Shown here: piece by piece, positions 36,077-44,954 of the stretch | How the letters are laid out: each line of letters begins with the position of its first letter | Position numbering within the stretch: the stretch's first letter is position 1 | Source: Nakamurella leprariae | GTDB lineage: Bacteria; Actinomycetota; Actinomycetes; Mycobacteriales; Nakamurellaceae | Assembly: GCF_016918035.1 (NCBI RefSeq) | Contig: NZ_JAERWK010000001.1 | Coordinates: forward strand, 1 to 64,000 | Reading direction: 5' to 3' | Length of the DNA stretch: 64,000 bases | Notes under the pieces: model-generated | Told to the model about the DNA's origin: nothing | The model's input: the letters and a program-made list of their open reading frames with translations, nothing else | Database searches by the model: none | Translations under genes and position numbers: made by a program

Positions 36077-36520
36077 CTAATCGTCCTTGGTCCATACCCA
36101 CACTCGCGTGAGGTTGGGTCGGTTGCTGTTGTAATAGACGGTGTGGTTCCCCGAGGTGTAGGTGCTCAGATCGTAGGAATCTTCGCTCTCGTCGCAGAAT
36201 TCGAGATTGTTGACCCGGGAACCGGTGTCGACGCTGATCCTCCAGTCGTACTTCCAGGACATCGGATTGAACACAGATCTTTGAACTCGTTCCATTCCAA
36301 CACGCAGTTCGACCTGGGTTCCGCGGGGCATCTTTCCGGACACCTGCAGGCTCTGCCCGGGCGCCAACGGCGGCGTGAATTCGTGAATGTATGGATCGAC
36401 GTTGTACGGGAGAATCCTGTCAGGGCAACTCGGCCGTTCCTGAGCATGTACCGCGACCGTTGTGCCGCTCAGGTGCATGACCGCGACCAACACCGCCAAC
36501 ATTGATCTTGCCAGGTTCAT
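36077..36520 (-). CDS. Secreted protein of unknown function
   Basis: The 147-residue product has an N-terminal signal peptide (MNLARSMLAVLVAVMHLSGT, cleavage expected after VAVHA) and a mature part rich in beta-strand-like, polar residues. Two cysteines (PSCPDRIL and LEFCDESE) could form a disulfide. I do not recognise a family. The composition is less GC-rich and uses more A/T-ending codons than neighbouring genes, which suggests transfer. The ATG at 36520 is chosen because the signal peptide starts there, with GGGAAG close upstream. It lies upstream of no operon partner on the same strand; the lipoprotein gene at 36632 precedes it by 111 bases. Confidence 0.6.
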   Translation of the reverse strand: MNLARSMLAVLVAVMHLSGTTVAVHAQERPSCPDRILPYNVDPYIHEFTPPLAPGQSLQVSGKMPRGTQVELRVGMERVQRSVFNPMSWKYDWRISVDTGSRVNNLEFCDESEDSYDLSTYTSGNHTVYYNSNRPNLTRVWVWTKDD

Positions 36521-36631
36521 CGACTTCCCGCCCGACTCTGACAACTCCCGGACCGACCGACCATCCTGTGCCACGGCCTTCCCTCCCGGCGGTCTCATCT
36601 CCGGAGCATCACTTCGACGGAGAGCGTGTAG

Positions 36632-37033
36632 TCAGGTCGTAGATTCATCGCACAGTTCCAAGAGCGCTCCTGCGGCGACATCCGCCGCCGCGGCCTGATC
36701 GGCAAGCGCCTGTGATGATCCCGCTTCCGTCAGGGTGTTCGCCACACGATCGAGTGCTTCCTTCACGGGCGAATATGCATCGCCCACCGAATCGTTGGTC
36801 AGTTGGTCGCCGGTGGCCTCAGCTTGTATCCCCAGCTCACGCCCATAATCGGCGGCGTCGGCGTCCCCGCTGGCCAACAAGACATGACCTGCCTCCATCA
36901 GCCCGGCGATCTGTACCATCCCCGTGCCCGCCAGATCACATGCTTCGTCAACCGACTGCTCTGCAGTGCGGCCCGAACAGGAAACGCACAGGACGACCAC
37001 ACAGACCGACGCGATCCGCAATCGAAGCTTCAT
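36632..37033 (-). CDS. Small putative lipoprotein of unknown function
   Basis: The 133-residue product starts MKLRLRIASVCVVVLCVSCS. This is a positively charged start, hydrophobic core and a lipobox-like CVSC (Cys at -3 is unusual). The mature part is acidic and helical with many Ala and Asp (SQALADQAAAADVAAGALLE), suggesting a small coiled domain. I recognise no family. It is encoded just upstream of, and in the same direction as, the secreted protein gene, so both may be co-transcribed and act at the cell surface. Confidence 0.55.
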   Translation of the reverse strand: MKLRLRIASVCVVVLCVSCSGRTAEQSVDEACDLAGTGMVQIAGLMEAGHVLLASGDADAADYGRELGIQAEATGDQLTNDSVGDAYSPVKEALDRVANTLTEAGSSQALADQAAAADVAAGALLELCDESTT

Positions 37034-37780
37034 CGTCCCCGTCCAACAGTCATAGCCGCGAATCGTCACCCACCCCAGACGAACACGACCGGAGTGCCGT
37101 TGCCGCGTCATTCCCGGAAAGAAGGAAGGCCAGCGCAGGCCTCGTGCACCTGCTGGCAGTTCCATTCAGCCCGTTCCTCCCCTGGGGGCATCGTAACCTG
37201 ATGATTGCTGTGCGCGGAACAGCAAGAGCATTGCGCCTCTGGCGATGATGACACGTGGATCAGTCGGCACGAGGGACCAGTTGTGACAATTGCACGAACG
37301 GGCGTACTCGCGGCCGGGAGCGAGCACGCTGAGCGACCGATCAACCGCGAAGGATCCAGACATCCTCACATCGAGGGGTCGAACCGCTCCGGCCCGCCCT
37401 CGGGCCTCCGAGTCGCGTCCATCAAGGTGGTGTGCGACGGCCCTGGTGACCAGCGGGGCCGGCGACGAAAAGGTCGGCCGTCGCGTGATCATGTCGAGAG
37501 CCCTCACGGTCCTCCCGGAGTGGTTCCACCGGCCAGGTCTGCCTCGAGTTCGGACAGACGCCGCAGGTTGTCCTGCCAGGAGGTCCGTCGGCCCGGCCGG
37601 TGAGCCGTTGCACGCGACCGAGCCGGTGTTCGTGACCTCACAGGAGCCTGTGCGAGAGGCCTCATCGCTGTTCGGCATCACTGTTTCGTCCGACTCGCCG
37701 GAGCGGGTGCGTGCCGAACTGTCCGGTGCGAGCGCAAGGAACGGCATGACCAGCATGGCTCCGGGAACCGACTTGTCACC
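37034..37780. other. 747-base stretch without a supported gene
   Basis: Both strands have open frames by composition, one of them over 500 codons on the minus strand (37166-38722). None shows family motifs, and the long one runs antisense through the transposase relics downstream. The part 37040-37300 is less GC-rich. I see no promoter, RNA gene or strong hairpin. Confidence 0.45.
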
Positions 37781-38175
37781 GGTGGCGTCGACACCCATCT
37801 CGTGACCCACCAAGCCGCCGTCATCGACGAGGTCGGACGCGAGCTGGGTGACGCTGGGTTTCCTCTCCGCCTGCGGGCCAGCGGCCGTTGCTGGCGTGGC
37901 TGGGCGGGTTCGGTTGGCTGCGTCAGGTGGGCGCGGAGGGCACCGGCGCCTCCGGTGCCGGCCTGGCCAGGTGGGTGCGCAGCCGGGAGGTGTGCGTGAT
38001 CGAGGTCGACCTGCCGGACCGCAGGGCGCGGCGTGCCCGGGGGTGAGTCCGACCCCATTGACGCCTTCGGGGCCGCGCGGTCGGTGGTGAGCGGGGTCGC
38101 TGCCGGCGCCGATGTCCCGGACGGCCGGGTGGAAGCCATCCGGCCGCTGCGGGTGGCCAGCTCGCAGTCGGCTGA
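37781..38175 (+). pseudogene. IS110-family transposase relic
   Basis: Joined frames give GGVDTHLVTHQAAVIDEVG, RELGDAGFPL, then [50 protein letters not shown], then [20 protein letters not shown] and [10 protein letters not shown]. This is the DEDD-type N-terminal domain of IS110 transposases (VDTH, EGTGSYGAGL, SDPIDAxxAARxxL). Frameshifts occur near 37880 and 38040. The Ser-containing C-terminal domain is absent, so it is dead. Confidence 0.75.
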
Positions 38176-38177
38176 CC

Positions 38178-38640
38178 AGCGTGGTCGCCACCTGCTCCCT
38201 GCTGGGGGTGTCCACCCGCTGGATGGAGGAGCTGGTCGAGAGATTCGGGATCACCCGGCTGCCCAAGTTGCAGGTCTCCGAGATGGCCACGGACCTCGAC
38301 GGGTAGGTGAGGCCTTCCGGCACCGCCTGCTGGATGCCGGCCCGTGCACGTTCGTCGCTACCAACGCCCTGGTGCTCACGGTCCGCGAGGGCGGCCGCGT
38401 CGTGAACGTGCACGCCCGTGGGCGACCAGAGGGAATGGCGACAGATCTGGTCCACAACCCCAGGGAGCGGCTCGATCGCGAGACCCGCCGCCGCACCGAC
38501 GTCGTCAGCATCTTCCCCGACCGGAACGCTGTGATCCGCCTGATCGGCGCAGTCCTGGCCGAACGACACGACGAGTGGACCTCCAGGCCCGCTCCGTCGG
38601 CGTGGAGGTCCCGGCCCGCTGCCGCCTGTCGGCGACACCA
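38178..38640 (+). pseudogene. IS256-family transposase relic with internal deletion
   Basis: Joined frames read [40 protein letters not shown], then [36 protein letters not shown], and after a deletion [40 protein letters not shown] and [12 protein letters not shown]. These are successive blocks of a Mutator-type transposase (GVSTR, SQVSEM, NPQERLNREIRRRTDVVGIF). The central 150 or so residues around the second and third acidic residues are deleted, and frameshifts are present near 38305 and 38580. It abuts the IS110 relic, showing repeated insertion in the same place. Confidence 0.85.
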
Positions 38641-39169
38641 CCGACATCGGCCAGGAGGTGGTCACCCACACCACCATCCCGGCGCCACACCCGGACCGAA
38701 GATCGCGCGGCGACCGCCACACACCACGTCAGCGGGCTTGACCGGGTCACGATGCCGGCAGGGCCCGGCTGGAAGCCGCGCGTCGGCCGACGTGGCCACT
38801 CGAACTCGACGTGCGGAGCGGTCGGACGCGCGGCAAGCTGTCCGCGAACACCGGCAGCGTGAGTCAGTCGTCCGACCATCATCCGCGATGAGGGAGGGGC
38901 GTTGTCTGGCCCGCGACCGTCACTGCCGGTTCTCCGAGCGTCGGGATGTCCGCCGGGCCGGGAACCCTCCGTCCGGCTCGAGTCGTTCCCGATCGGCAGG
39001 TCCGTCGGCGTGAATGGTTGCCTACCAGAACGAACGATCGTCCACATTCGACATGCTGTCGAAACTTCGACCCGCCGACCGTGTCGGCCCATCGAGCCCA
39101 AACAGGGCCAGTTCGCGGGTCAAGTCTTCGAGCCGCGGGGATTGACGAGCTCGCGACCACTCCCTAAAG
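38641..39169. other. Spacer between transposase relics and the P450 cluster
   Basis: No gene is supported in these 529 bases. The first part may hold further transposase debris. From about 38990 the sequence becomes less GC-rich, as expected of a promoter region for the first P450 gene; the operator-like palindrome follows at 39170. Confidence 0.4.
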
Positions 39170-39187
39170 TGAACGATCGATCGCTCA
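39170..39187. promoter_or_regulatory. TetR-type operator upstream of the P450 operon
   Basis: TGAACGATCGATCGCTCA is an 18-base palindrome with one mismatched pair (A/C). It lies 54 bases upstream of the first P450 start codon. A very similar site, TGAACGAACGTTCGTGCA, occurs at 56590 before the flavoprotein gene of the same cluster. Both fit the TGAACGnnCG...TTCA type of site bound by TetR regulators of lipid and terpenoid catabolism. One of the two TetR proteins at 57941 and 61666 is the likely binder. Confidence 0.65.
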
Positions 39188-39240
39188 TCTAAGCCGCCAC
39201 ACCGGCGCTCGGAAGCGCCCGCCGACTCAACGGAGAGCTC

Positions 39241-40485
39241 ATGGCAACTCGGTTCGAAGCTCCGCCCTACGCCGGACTCCAGCGGTTCGACGACTACGCC
39301 GACGTCGACGAGATCCTGCGTTCCCCCGGCTTCCGCCAGGGTTCCCACGGCGAGAGTCTGGTGTTCTTCGGTGACTCGCTGCTGCTCACGGATGGCGAGG
39401 CTCACCTGCGTCGCCGAGGTCTCATCTCGGCGCTCTTCTCGCGCGCTGCCTTGCAGGTCTATGAGAGCGACGCGTTGCTGCCCGTGATCTCGCAGCTGAT
39501 GCAGGACCTCGTCCCGTCCCGGGACGCCGACGGGATCGTCCGCCTGGACTTCGTGCCGTTGGCGCGGGCGATGCTGACCCGGATCACCGCGCTGGTGGTC
39601 GGTGTGGACGGTGTCGACACCCCGGAGCGGACGGCCGTCTTCCAGGACTACGTGGCCAGGCTCGGGGTGGCCGCGTCGGTGGAGTGGTCATTGCGGGACC
39701 ACGACGAGGTCGTGGCCGAGGGTGTGGACGCCAAGGGCAGGATCATCGACGAGTTCCTGCGGCCGTCGATGCAGCGACGCCAGGTGCTCGTCGACGCGGT
39801 CCAGCGCGGGGAGGGCGAGCGGTCCGATCTGCCGACCGACCTGCTCACCCTGCTGGCCCTGCACGCCGACCAGTGGTCGGACCTGGACGGCGACTACCTC
39901 TGGCGAGAGGCCATTCTCGCTCTGGTGGCGGCGTCTCAGACGACCACTCACGCGCTGCCCCACGTCCTGATGCACCTTGAGGAATGGTTCCAGGACCATC
40001 CGGAGGACCGGGCCCGTGTCACCGAGTCTGCTTTCGTCCGGCGAGCGGTCGCCGAGAGTCTGCGGCTGCACCAGCCCGCGCCGGCGCTGACCCGGATCGC
40101 CACCCAGGACGTCGTACTCAGGTCGGGACGCACCATCGCCGCCGGCGAGCAGGTGGCGTTGTTCTTCACGTCGGCCAACCGGGACGAGCAGAAGTTCGGG
40201 GTCGACGCCGAGCGATTCGACCTGAGCCGGGAGATCCCCAAGGGGACCCAGCCGTGGGGACTGAACTTCGGCAGTGGCATCCACATGTGCCTGGGTCGCC
40301 CGCTGGTCACCGGTCAGGTCAACAACGCTGACGAGTCGATGAGCACCGAGGGCACCATGGTGAAGATCGTCAAGGCGATCTACGCCGCCGGTTTCAGCTT
40401 CGACCCGGACCGTCCGCCCCGCCGACAGACGCACTCCGTCCACGACACGTACGAGTCCATGCCGATCATCCTGCGGAGTCTGTGA
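39241..40485 (+). CDS. Cytochrome P450 (first of a tandem pair)
   Basis: The 414-residue soluble P450 has the heme-binding loop FGSGIHMCLG with Cys350, the ExxR pair Glu272/Arg275 in AESLRLH, and a helix-I segment reading AASQTTTH at residues 230-237. The acidic residue that usually precedes the conserved Thr is Gln233. It should hydroxylate a hydrophobic substrate using electrons from a small ferredoxin. The ATG at 39241 has GGAGAG 3-8 bases upstream. It is the first gene of the cluster and is closely related to the next gene, so the pair arose by duplication. Substrate inferred only from context (terpenoid-like). Confidence 0.9.
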   Translation: MATRFEAPPYAGLQRFDDYADVDEILRSPGFRQGSHGESLVFFGDSLLLTDGEAHLRRRGLISALFSRAALQVYESDALLPVISQLMQDLVPSRDADGIVRLDFVPLARAMLTRITALVVGVDGVDTPERTAVFQDYVARLGVAASVEWSLRDHDEVVAEGVDAKGRIIDEFLRPSMQRRQVLVDAVQRGEGERSDLPTDLLTLLALHADQWSDLDGDYLWREAILALVAASQTTTHALPHVLMHLEEWFQDHPEDRARVTESAFVRRAVAESLRLHQPAPALTRIATQDVVLRSGRTIAAGEQVALFFTSANRDEQKFGVDAERFDLSREIPKGTQPWGLNFGSGIHMCLGRPLVTGQVNNADESMSTEGTMVKIVKAIYAAGFSFDPDRPPRRQTHSVHDTYESMPIILRSL

Positions 40486-40524
40486 CCGCCGCCAGCCGAC
40501 GACCGCCGTCCTGAGGAGACGACC

Positions 40525-41763
40525 TTGCTCCGGTTCGAAGCTCCGCCCTATGCCGACCAGACCCGTATCGAGGACTACGACGAGGTCATGGAGGTGCTGC
40601 GTTCCCCGCACTTCATCCAGAACTCCCACAAGGAGAGCGCTCCCGTCTACGGTGACGTTCTGCTGCTGACTGACGGTGCTGAGCACATGGAACGCCGCGC
40701 GATGATCTCGACGCTGTTCTCGCGAGGCGCCCTGCAGTTCCTGGAGTCCGAGGCGCTGATGCCGCCGATCGAACGACTCATGAACGATCTCAAGGCGTTC
40801 CAGGACGACGACGGCATCGTCCGGACGGACCTCGTGCCGCTGGTCCGGGCGATGCTGACCCGGATCACCGCCCTGGTCACCGGGGTTGACGGCGTCGACA
40901 CCGAGGAGAAGACCGAGCGGTTCCGCGCGCAGGTGGCGATCCTGGCCGAGGCCTCGGCGGTGGAGTGGTCCAACCGCCCCCACGAGGTGGTCCTGGCCGA
41001 TGGGATCCGCACGCTCGACGAGTGCGTCGCCGAGTTCCTGCGTCCGGCTCTGGAGCGGCGGCGGGCACTGGCCGCCGCGATCCGGTCCGGTGAGCGTCAG
41101 GTCGCCGACGGCCCGACGGACCTGTTGATGCTGCTCGCGCTGCACGAGGACGAGAAGGGCTTCGGGGAGGACTACATCTGGCGGGAGTGCGTGCTCGCCC
41201 TGGTAGCGGCGAGCGCCACCACCACCCAGGCGTTGCCGCACGCCTTCGTGCACCTGGAGGAGTGGCTGGTCGCGCACCCGGAGGACCGGGCGCGGCTGGG
41301 GGACGCGGAGTTCCTCCGGCGCATCGCCACCGAGTCGCTGCGCTTGCACCTGCCCGCGCCTGCGCTGTCCCGCAAGGCCGTGCAGGAGGTGACCCTCAAG
41401 AGCGGCCGGGTGATCGCCTCCGGTGAGGAGGTCTGCTTGTTCTTCACCCACTCGAACCTGGACACCAAGAAGTTCGGTGACGACGCGGACGTGTTCGACA
41501 TCAACCGGGAACTGCCGCGAGGCACCCAGCCCTGGGGGCTGAACTTCGGCAACGGTGTGCACATGTGCATCGGTCGGCCGCTGGTCACGGGCTTGGCCAA
41601 CAAGGTGGATCCCGAGCAGGCGACTGACGGCACCATGGTCAAGATCTTGCGCGCCCTGTACGAGCGGGGGATCGAGCTCGACCCCGACCGTGCGCCGCAG
41701 CGCAACCGCAACTCGGTCGAGGACGCCTACTCCTCGGTCCCCGTCCTGTTCCGGAAGGTCTGA
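40525..41763 (+). CDS. Cytochrome P450 (second of a tandem pair)
   Basis: The 412-residue P450 has FGNGVHMCIG with heme Cys348, ExxR in TESLRLH, and a helix-I segment AASATTTQ (residues 228-235) in which Ala231 takes the place of the usual acidic residue. The TTG at 40525 is chosen because GAGGAG lies 6 bases upstream and the resulting start LRFEAPPYA aligns with TRFEAPPYA of the first P450. It is 39 bases from that gene and followed after 2 bases by the ferredoxin gene, so it probably shares the ferredoxin. Length and motifs are intact. Confidence 0.9.
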   Translation: MLRFEAPPYADQTRIEDYDEVMEVLRSPHFIQNSHKESAPVYGDVLLLTDGAEHMERRAMISTLFSRGALQFLESEALMPPIERLMNDLKAFQDDDGIVRTDLVPLVRAMLTRITALVTGVDGVDTEEKTERFRAQVAILAEASAVEWSNRPHEVVLADGIRTLDECVAEFLRPALERRRALAAAIRSGERQVADGPTDLLMLLALHEDEKGFGEDYIWRECVLALVAASATTTQALPHAFVHLEEWLVAHPEDRARLGDAEFLRRIATESLRLHLPAPALSRKAVQEVTLKSGRVIASGEEVCLFFTHSNLDTKKFGDDADVFDINRELPRGTQPWGLNFGNGVHMCIGRPLVTGLANKVDPEQATDGTMVKILRALYERGIELDPDRAPQRNRNSVEDAYSSVPVLFRKV

Positions 41764-41765
41764 TC

Positions 41766-41996
41766 ATGGCCACCTATCGCGCCGCCGACATCGACGTCGA
41801 CACGACCATGTGCCAGGGTCTGGGCTACTGCGAACGCGTCGCTGGCGGCATCTTCCACGTCGACGAGGACTCAGGTCTCGCCGTCGCGCCGGCCTCGGTC
41901 GACGGTCAGGAAGCCACCGACGCGGCGATCGCCGCCGAGGAACTCTGCCCCACCAGGGCGATCTCGCTGAGGCTCCACCAGACCACCACCGACTGA
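41766..41996 (+). CDS. Small 3Fe-4S-type ferredoxin
   Basis: The 76-residue protein has three cysteines, Cys16 (TTMCQGLGYC) and Cys22, and Cys61 in ELCPTRAI. This is the spacing of single-cluster [3Fe-4S] ferredoxins that feed bacterial P450s. It lies 2 bases after the second P450 gene. A fourth ligand Cys at the position after Cys16 is absent (Gly-Leu-Gly), which favours a 3Fe-4S over a 4Fe-4S cluster. It passes electrons from an NAD(P)H-dependent reductase, possibly the one encoded at 59033. Confidence 0.88.
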   Translation: MATYRAADIDVDTTMCQGLGYCERVAGGIFHVDEDSGLAVAPASVDGQEATDAAIAAEELCPTRAISLRLHQTTTD

Positions 41997-42204
41997 CGAC
42001 CGTCCGCAGGCGTGCGCTCCCTCCCCCGGGGAGACGCGACCGACGAGAGTCACTGCTCTTGCGATGATGTCGCGTGCCCAAGAACATCCACCGGCCCTGA
42101 TGCCCGACCCGGGCACAGTGCTCTGTCCCAACCGTGAATTTCCCGACCGCCCCACCGTTGACGACGGGTTGCAGGCCGGATCGATGATCCAGACGAGGAG
42201 TCAA

Positions 42205-44040
42205 GTGACTGGCACTCCGTTACGCATCGGCGCGTTCGGCGGCTACTACGGCGATCGGCGCGGTGCGCTCAGTACGTTCGAGCGGGAGTCCACCGACTTC
42301 CTGATCGCCGACTACCTGGCCGAACTCACCATGCTGGTGCTCGGCAAGAACATGGCCCGCGGGAAACCCGGCTACGCAACCGGTTTCGTCGAGGAGCTGC
42401 AGAAGAACCTGCAGTGGATCCACGCCAACGGCGTTCGCGTCGTCACCAATGCCGGTGGTCTGGACCCTGTCGGCTGTGCCGACGCGATCCGGGTCCTGTG
42501 CGCGAATGCCGGTGTCGAGATGAAGGTGGCTGCAGTCTACGGCGACAACATCAAGAACGAGCTCTCCCGGTTGGCGGACTCCGGTGAACGACTGGTGAAC
42601 CTCGACACGGGCGAAGGATTGCCGGTTGCCATCGACCAGGTGATCACGGCCAATGCCTATCTCGGCGCCGGCGGTATCGTCGCCGCCTTGCGCGGCGGCG
42701 CTCAGATCGTGGTGACCGGTCGCGTCACCGATGCGGCGCTGGTGCTCGGCCCGGCCATGGCCCACTTCGAGTGGTCGACGGACGACTACGACGCCTTGGC
42801 CGGCGCAGTTGCAGTGGGCCATGCGATCGAGTGTGGCGCCCAGGTGACCGGAGGCAACTACTGCTTCTTCGACCGGGAAGGCAAGCTCGGCGTACCGGGC
42901 ATGCCGATCGCCGAGATCTCCGCAGACGGTTCTTCGGTCATCACCAAGGTGGCGGAGACCGGCGGCGTGGTCAACCGCGACACCGTGACCGCTCAGATGG
43001 TCTACGAGGTGACCTCCAGCGAGTACCACAATCCGGATGTTGTCGTCGACCTGACCTCGGTCCAGCTCGACGATCTCGGCAATGATCGCGTCAGGATGTT
43101 CGGTGTCCGCGGTCTGCCGCCGACTCCGTGGACGAAGTTGTCGTTGTCCTACCATGGCGGCTATCGCAACCAGATGACGCTCGGGCTGACGGGTCCGAAC
43201 GAAGGCGAGAAGATCGCGTGGATCACCGATCAGCTCAGGGTCCAGCTCGGTGAGGTCTCGGAGTTCGACGAGTTCGACATCTCGGTGATCGGTGGTGAGC
43301 GGTTCGATCCGGACAGCTACGGCCGTGCCACGTCCTGGCTGGTGGTCGCGGCCCGTGACTCGAACAGTGAGCGCGTGGGCCGTGAGCAGTTCTCCGACAG
43401 GATCGTCGAGCTGGGAATCTCGAGCGTCCCCGGGCTGTACTTCACCTCACCACCGACCGGGCCTCGTCAGGTGGGGATCCAATGGCCGTGCCTCATCAGC
43501 AAGGAGTCGGTGGACATCACCGTCGATCTCGGTGACGGGGAGCAGGTTTCGGTCCCGTGGGCGGCATGGACCCTCGACGCCGCTGCACAGCCCGCCCGCG
43601 ACACGAGCTCTCGCGTCCCTTCCCCCGCGCGCACGAAGCCCGAGGAACCCTCTCGACCGATCCAGCTCGGGAACCTGCTGGGTGCTCGCAGCGGCGACAA
43701 GGCGGGCATCGCCAACCTCGGCGTCTGGGCGCAGGACGATGAGACCTACCGATGGCTCGCGGACTGGCTGACCACGGAGCGTTTGGCGGCACTGCTGCCC
43801 GAGGTGGGTCAGCACAGGGTCGCGCGTCACGAATTCCCGAATCTGCGTGCGCTGAACTTCGTCGTCTACGACTTCCTGGGACGCGGAGTGTCAGCCACTC
43901 TCCGGTTCGACGCGCAGGCCAAGGGTCTCGGCGAGTACTTCCGGGCCCGGGTGGCGCACGTACCGTCAGTGATCGCCGATCGTAGCCATGGACGGATCGA
44001 GGCGGGCGACTCTTCGCGTGAGCAGGTGGAAGTGTCGTGA
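42205..44040 (+). CDS. Acyclic terpene utilization AtuA-like protein (DUF1446)
   Basis: The 611-residue protein opens with TPLRIGAFGGYYGDRRGAL and contains IVTNAGGLDP-like VVTNAGGLDPVGCADAIRVL, IVVTGRVTDAALVLGPAMAH and GNYCFFDREGKLG. It ends with an AtuA-type small C-terminal domain (LGNLLGARSGDKAGIANLGV). AtuA is needed for growth of Pseudomonas on citronellol and related acyclic terpenes, where its exact reaction is unsettled. The GTG at 42205 is favoured by GAGGAG four bases upstream; an in-frame ATG at 42184 is the alternative. It overlaps the next gene by 4 bases (GTGA). A geranyl-CoA carboxylase (AtuC/AtuF) is absent from the window. Confidence 0.85.
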   Translation: MTGTPLRIGAFGGYYGDRRGALSTFERESTDFLIADYLAELTMLVLGKNMARGKPGYATGFVEELQKNLQWIHANGVRVVTNAGGLDPVGCADAIRVLCANAGVEMKVAAVYGDNIKNELSRLADSGERLVNLDTGEGLPVAIDQVITANAYLGAGGIVAALRGGAQIVVTGRVTDAALVLGPAMAHFEWSTDDYDALAGAVAVGHAIECGAQVTGGNYCFFDREGKLGVPGMPIAEISADGSSVITKVAETGGVVNRDTVTAQMVYEVTSSEYHNPDVVVDLTSVQLDDLGNDRVRMFGVRGLPPTPWTKLSLSYHGGYRNQMTLGLTGPNEGEKIAWITDQLRVQLGEVSEFDEFDISVIGGERFDPDSYGRATSWLVVAARDSNSERVGREQFSDRIVELGISSVPGLYFTSPPTGPRQVGIQWPCLISKESVDITVDLGDGEQVSVPWAAWTLDAAAQPARDTSSRVPSPARTKPEEPSRPIQLGNLLGARSGDKAGIANLGVWAQDDETYRWLADWLTTERLAALLPEVGQHRVARHEFPNLRALNFVVYDFLGRGVSATLRFDAQAKGLGEYFRARVAHVPSVIADRSHGRIEAGDSSREQVEVS

Positions 44041-44798
44041 CTGCCCTGCTGGTCGAGCGTCGCGGAGCTGTCCTCGAACTGACGATCAACCGGCCGGAGA
44101 GCCGGAACGCGCTCAATGGCGAGGTCAGGACCGGCTTGTTCGACGCCTTCAGAGAAGCGGAGTCGGACGACGACTGTCGGGTCGTCATCGTGACTGGTGC
44201 GGGTGACCGGGCGTTCTCAGCGGGTGCAGATCTCAAGGAGATGGCTGAGCTGAACCTCACGGTCCCGCCGCGGGACTTCACGCCACGGCTCGGACGGAAT
44301 GTGCACCTGAGCAAGCCGGTGATCGCAGCAGTGAACGGTGCGGCCTACGCCGGCGGCTTCCTGCTCGCCCAGATGGCTGACCTGTGCGTCGCGTCGACCA
44401 ATGCCAGCTTCTGCATCGCGGAGGCGAAAGTGGGTCGCGGTGCGCCGTGGTCGGTCCGGCTGGCGTCGATGCTGCCCAGGCGGGTGTACGTCGAGCTGCT
44501 CACTCTGGCCGAGCCGATCTCGGCGCAACGGGCGTACGACCTTGGCTTGGTCAACCGCCTGGCCGAGCCGGGCTGCGCCCTCGAGGTCGCGCGAGAGATG
44601 GCGTCGGTGATCTGTGCCAACGCGCCGCTCACCGTCAAGGGACACCTCCAGGTCGTCAAGCTCGCGTACGAGATGGGGGAGGCCGCGGCCGAAGACGCTG
44701 CGGACGCCATCTTCGAGCCGATCTATCACAGTCATGACGCGCAAGAAGGGCCCAGGGCCTTCCGTGAGCGCCGTGCACCGAACTGGCTGGGTCGCTGA
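44037..44798 (+). CDS. Enoyl-CoA hydratase/isomerase-family protein (AtuE-like position)
   Basis: The 253-residue crotonase-fold protein has LELTINRPESRNALNGEVR, the oxyanion-hole motif AFSAGADLKEMAEL, NGAAYAGGFLLAQMADLCVA, and SFCIAEAKVGRGAPW where the catalytic Glu normally falls. It is coupled to the atuA-like gene by a 4-base overlap, as atuA-atuE are linked in Pseudomonas. A hydratase for a branched unsaturated acyl-CoA is the natural reading. The Glu residues of the usual hydratase pair are not both evident, so an isomerase or lyase reaction is possible. Confidence 0.85.
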   Translation: MTALLVERRGAVLELTINRPESRNALNGEVRTGLFDAFREAESDDDCRVVIVTGAGDRAFSAGADLKEMAELNLTVPPRDFTPRLGRNVHLSKPVIAAVNGAAYAGGFLLAQMADLCVASTNASFCIAEAKVGRGAPWSVRLASMLPRRVYVELLTLAEPISAQRAYDLGLVNRLAEPGCALEVAREMASVICANAPLTVKGHLQVVKLAYEMGEAAAEDAADAIFEPIYHSHDAQEGPRAFRERRAPNWLGR

Positions 44799-44845
44799 TC
44801 CACGAGGTGCCGATGACTCCGTCAGTACGGCCGCTCCTCACCCCC

Positions 44846-44865
44846 GAGGGCGCGTCAGCGCTCTC
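44846..44865 (+). terminator. Weak hairpin between the hydratase and ABC receptor genes
   Basis: GAGGGCGC and GCGCTCTC form an 8-base stem with one G-T pair and a 4-base GTCA loop. The hairpin sits 48-67 bases after the hydratase stop and 90 bases before the receptor gene start. It lacks a T-run, so it may only limit read-through or protect the upstream message. Confidence 0.3.
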
Positions 44866-44954
44866 GTTCCGCTGCTCACCATGAACCACTGCAGTTGCCC
44901 GCTCGCGAGGAATTCGTGAGCTGTCGTCGCCGACACCCCACTCAAAGGAGAGTT

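Noticed and set aside
37166-38722. 518-codon open frame on the minus strand
   Set aside because: It crosses the IS110 and IS256 relics in antisense and shows no domain. The plus-strand relics explain the sequence better.
39688-41562. 624-codon open frame on the minus strand
   Set aside because: Antisense to the two tandem P450 genes, rich in Gln, Arg and Gly repeats, without motifs or a start site.
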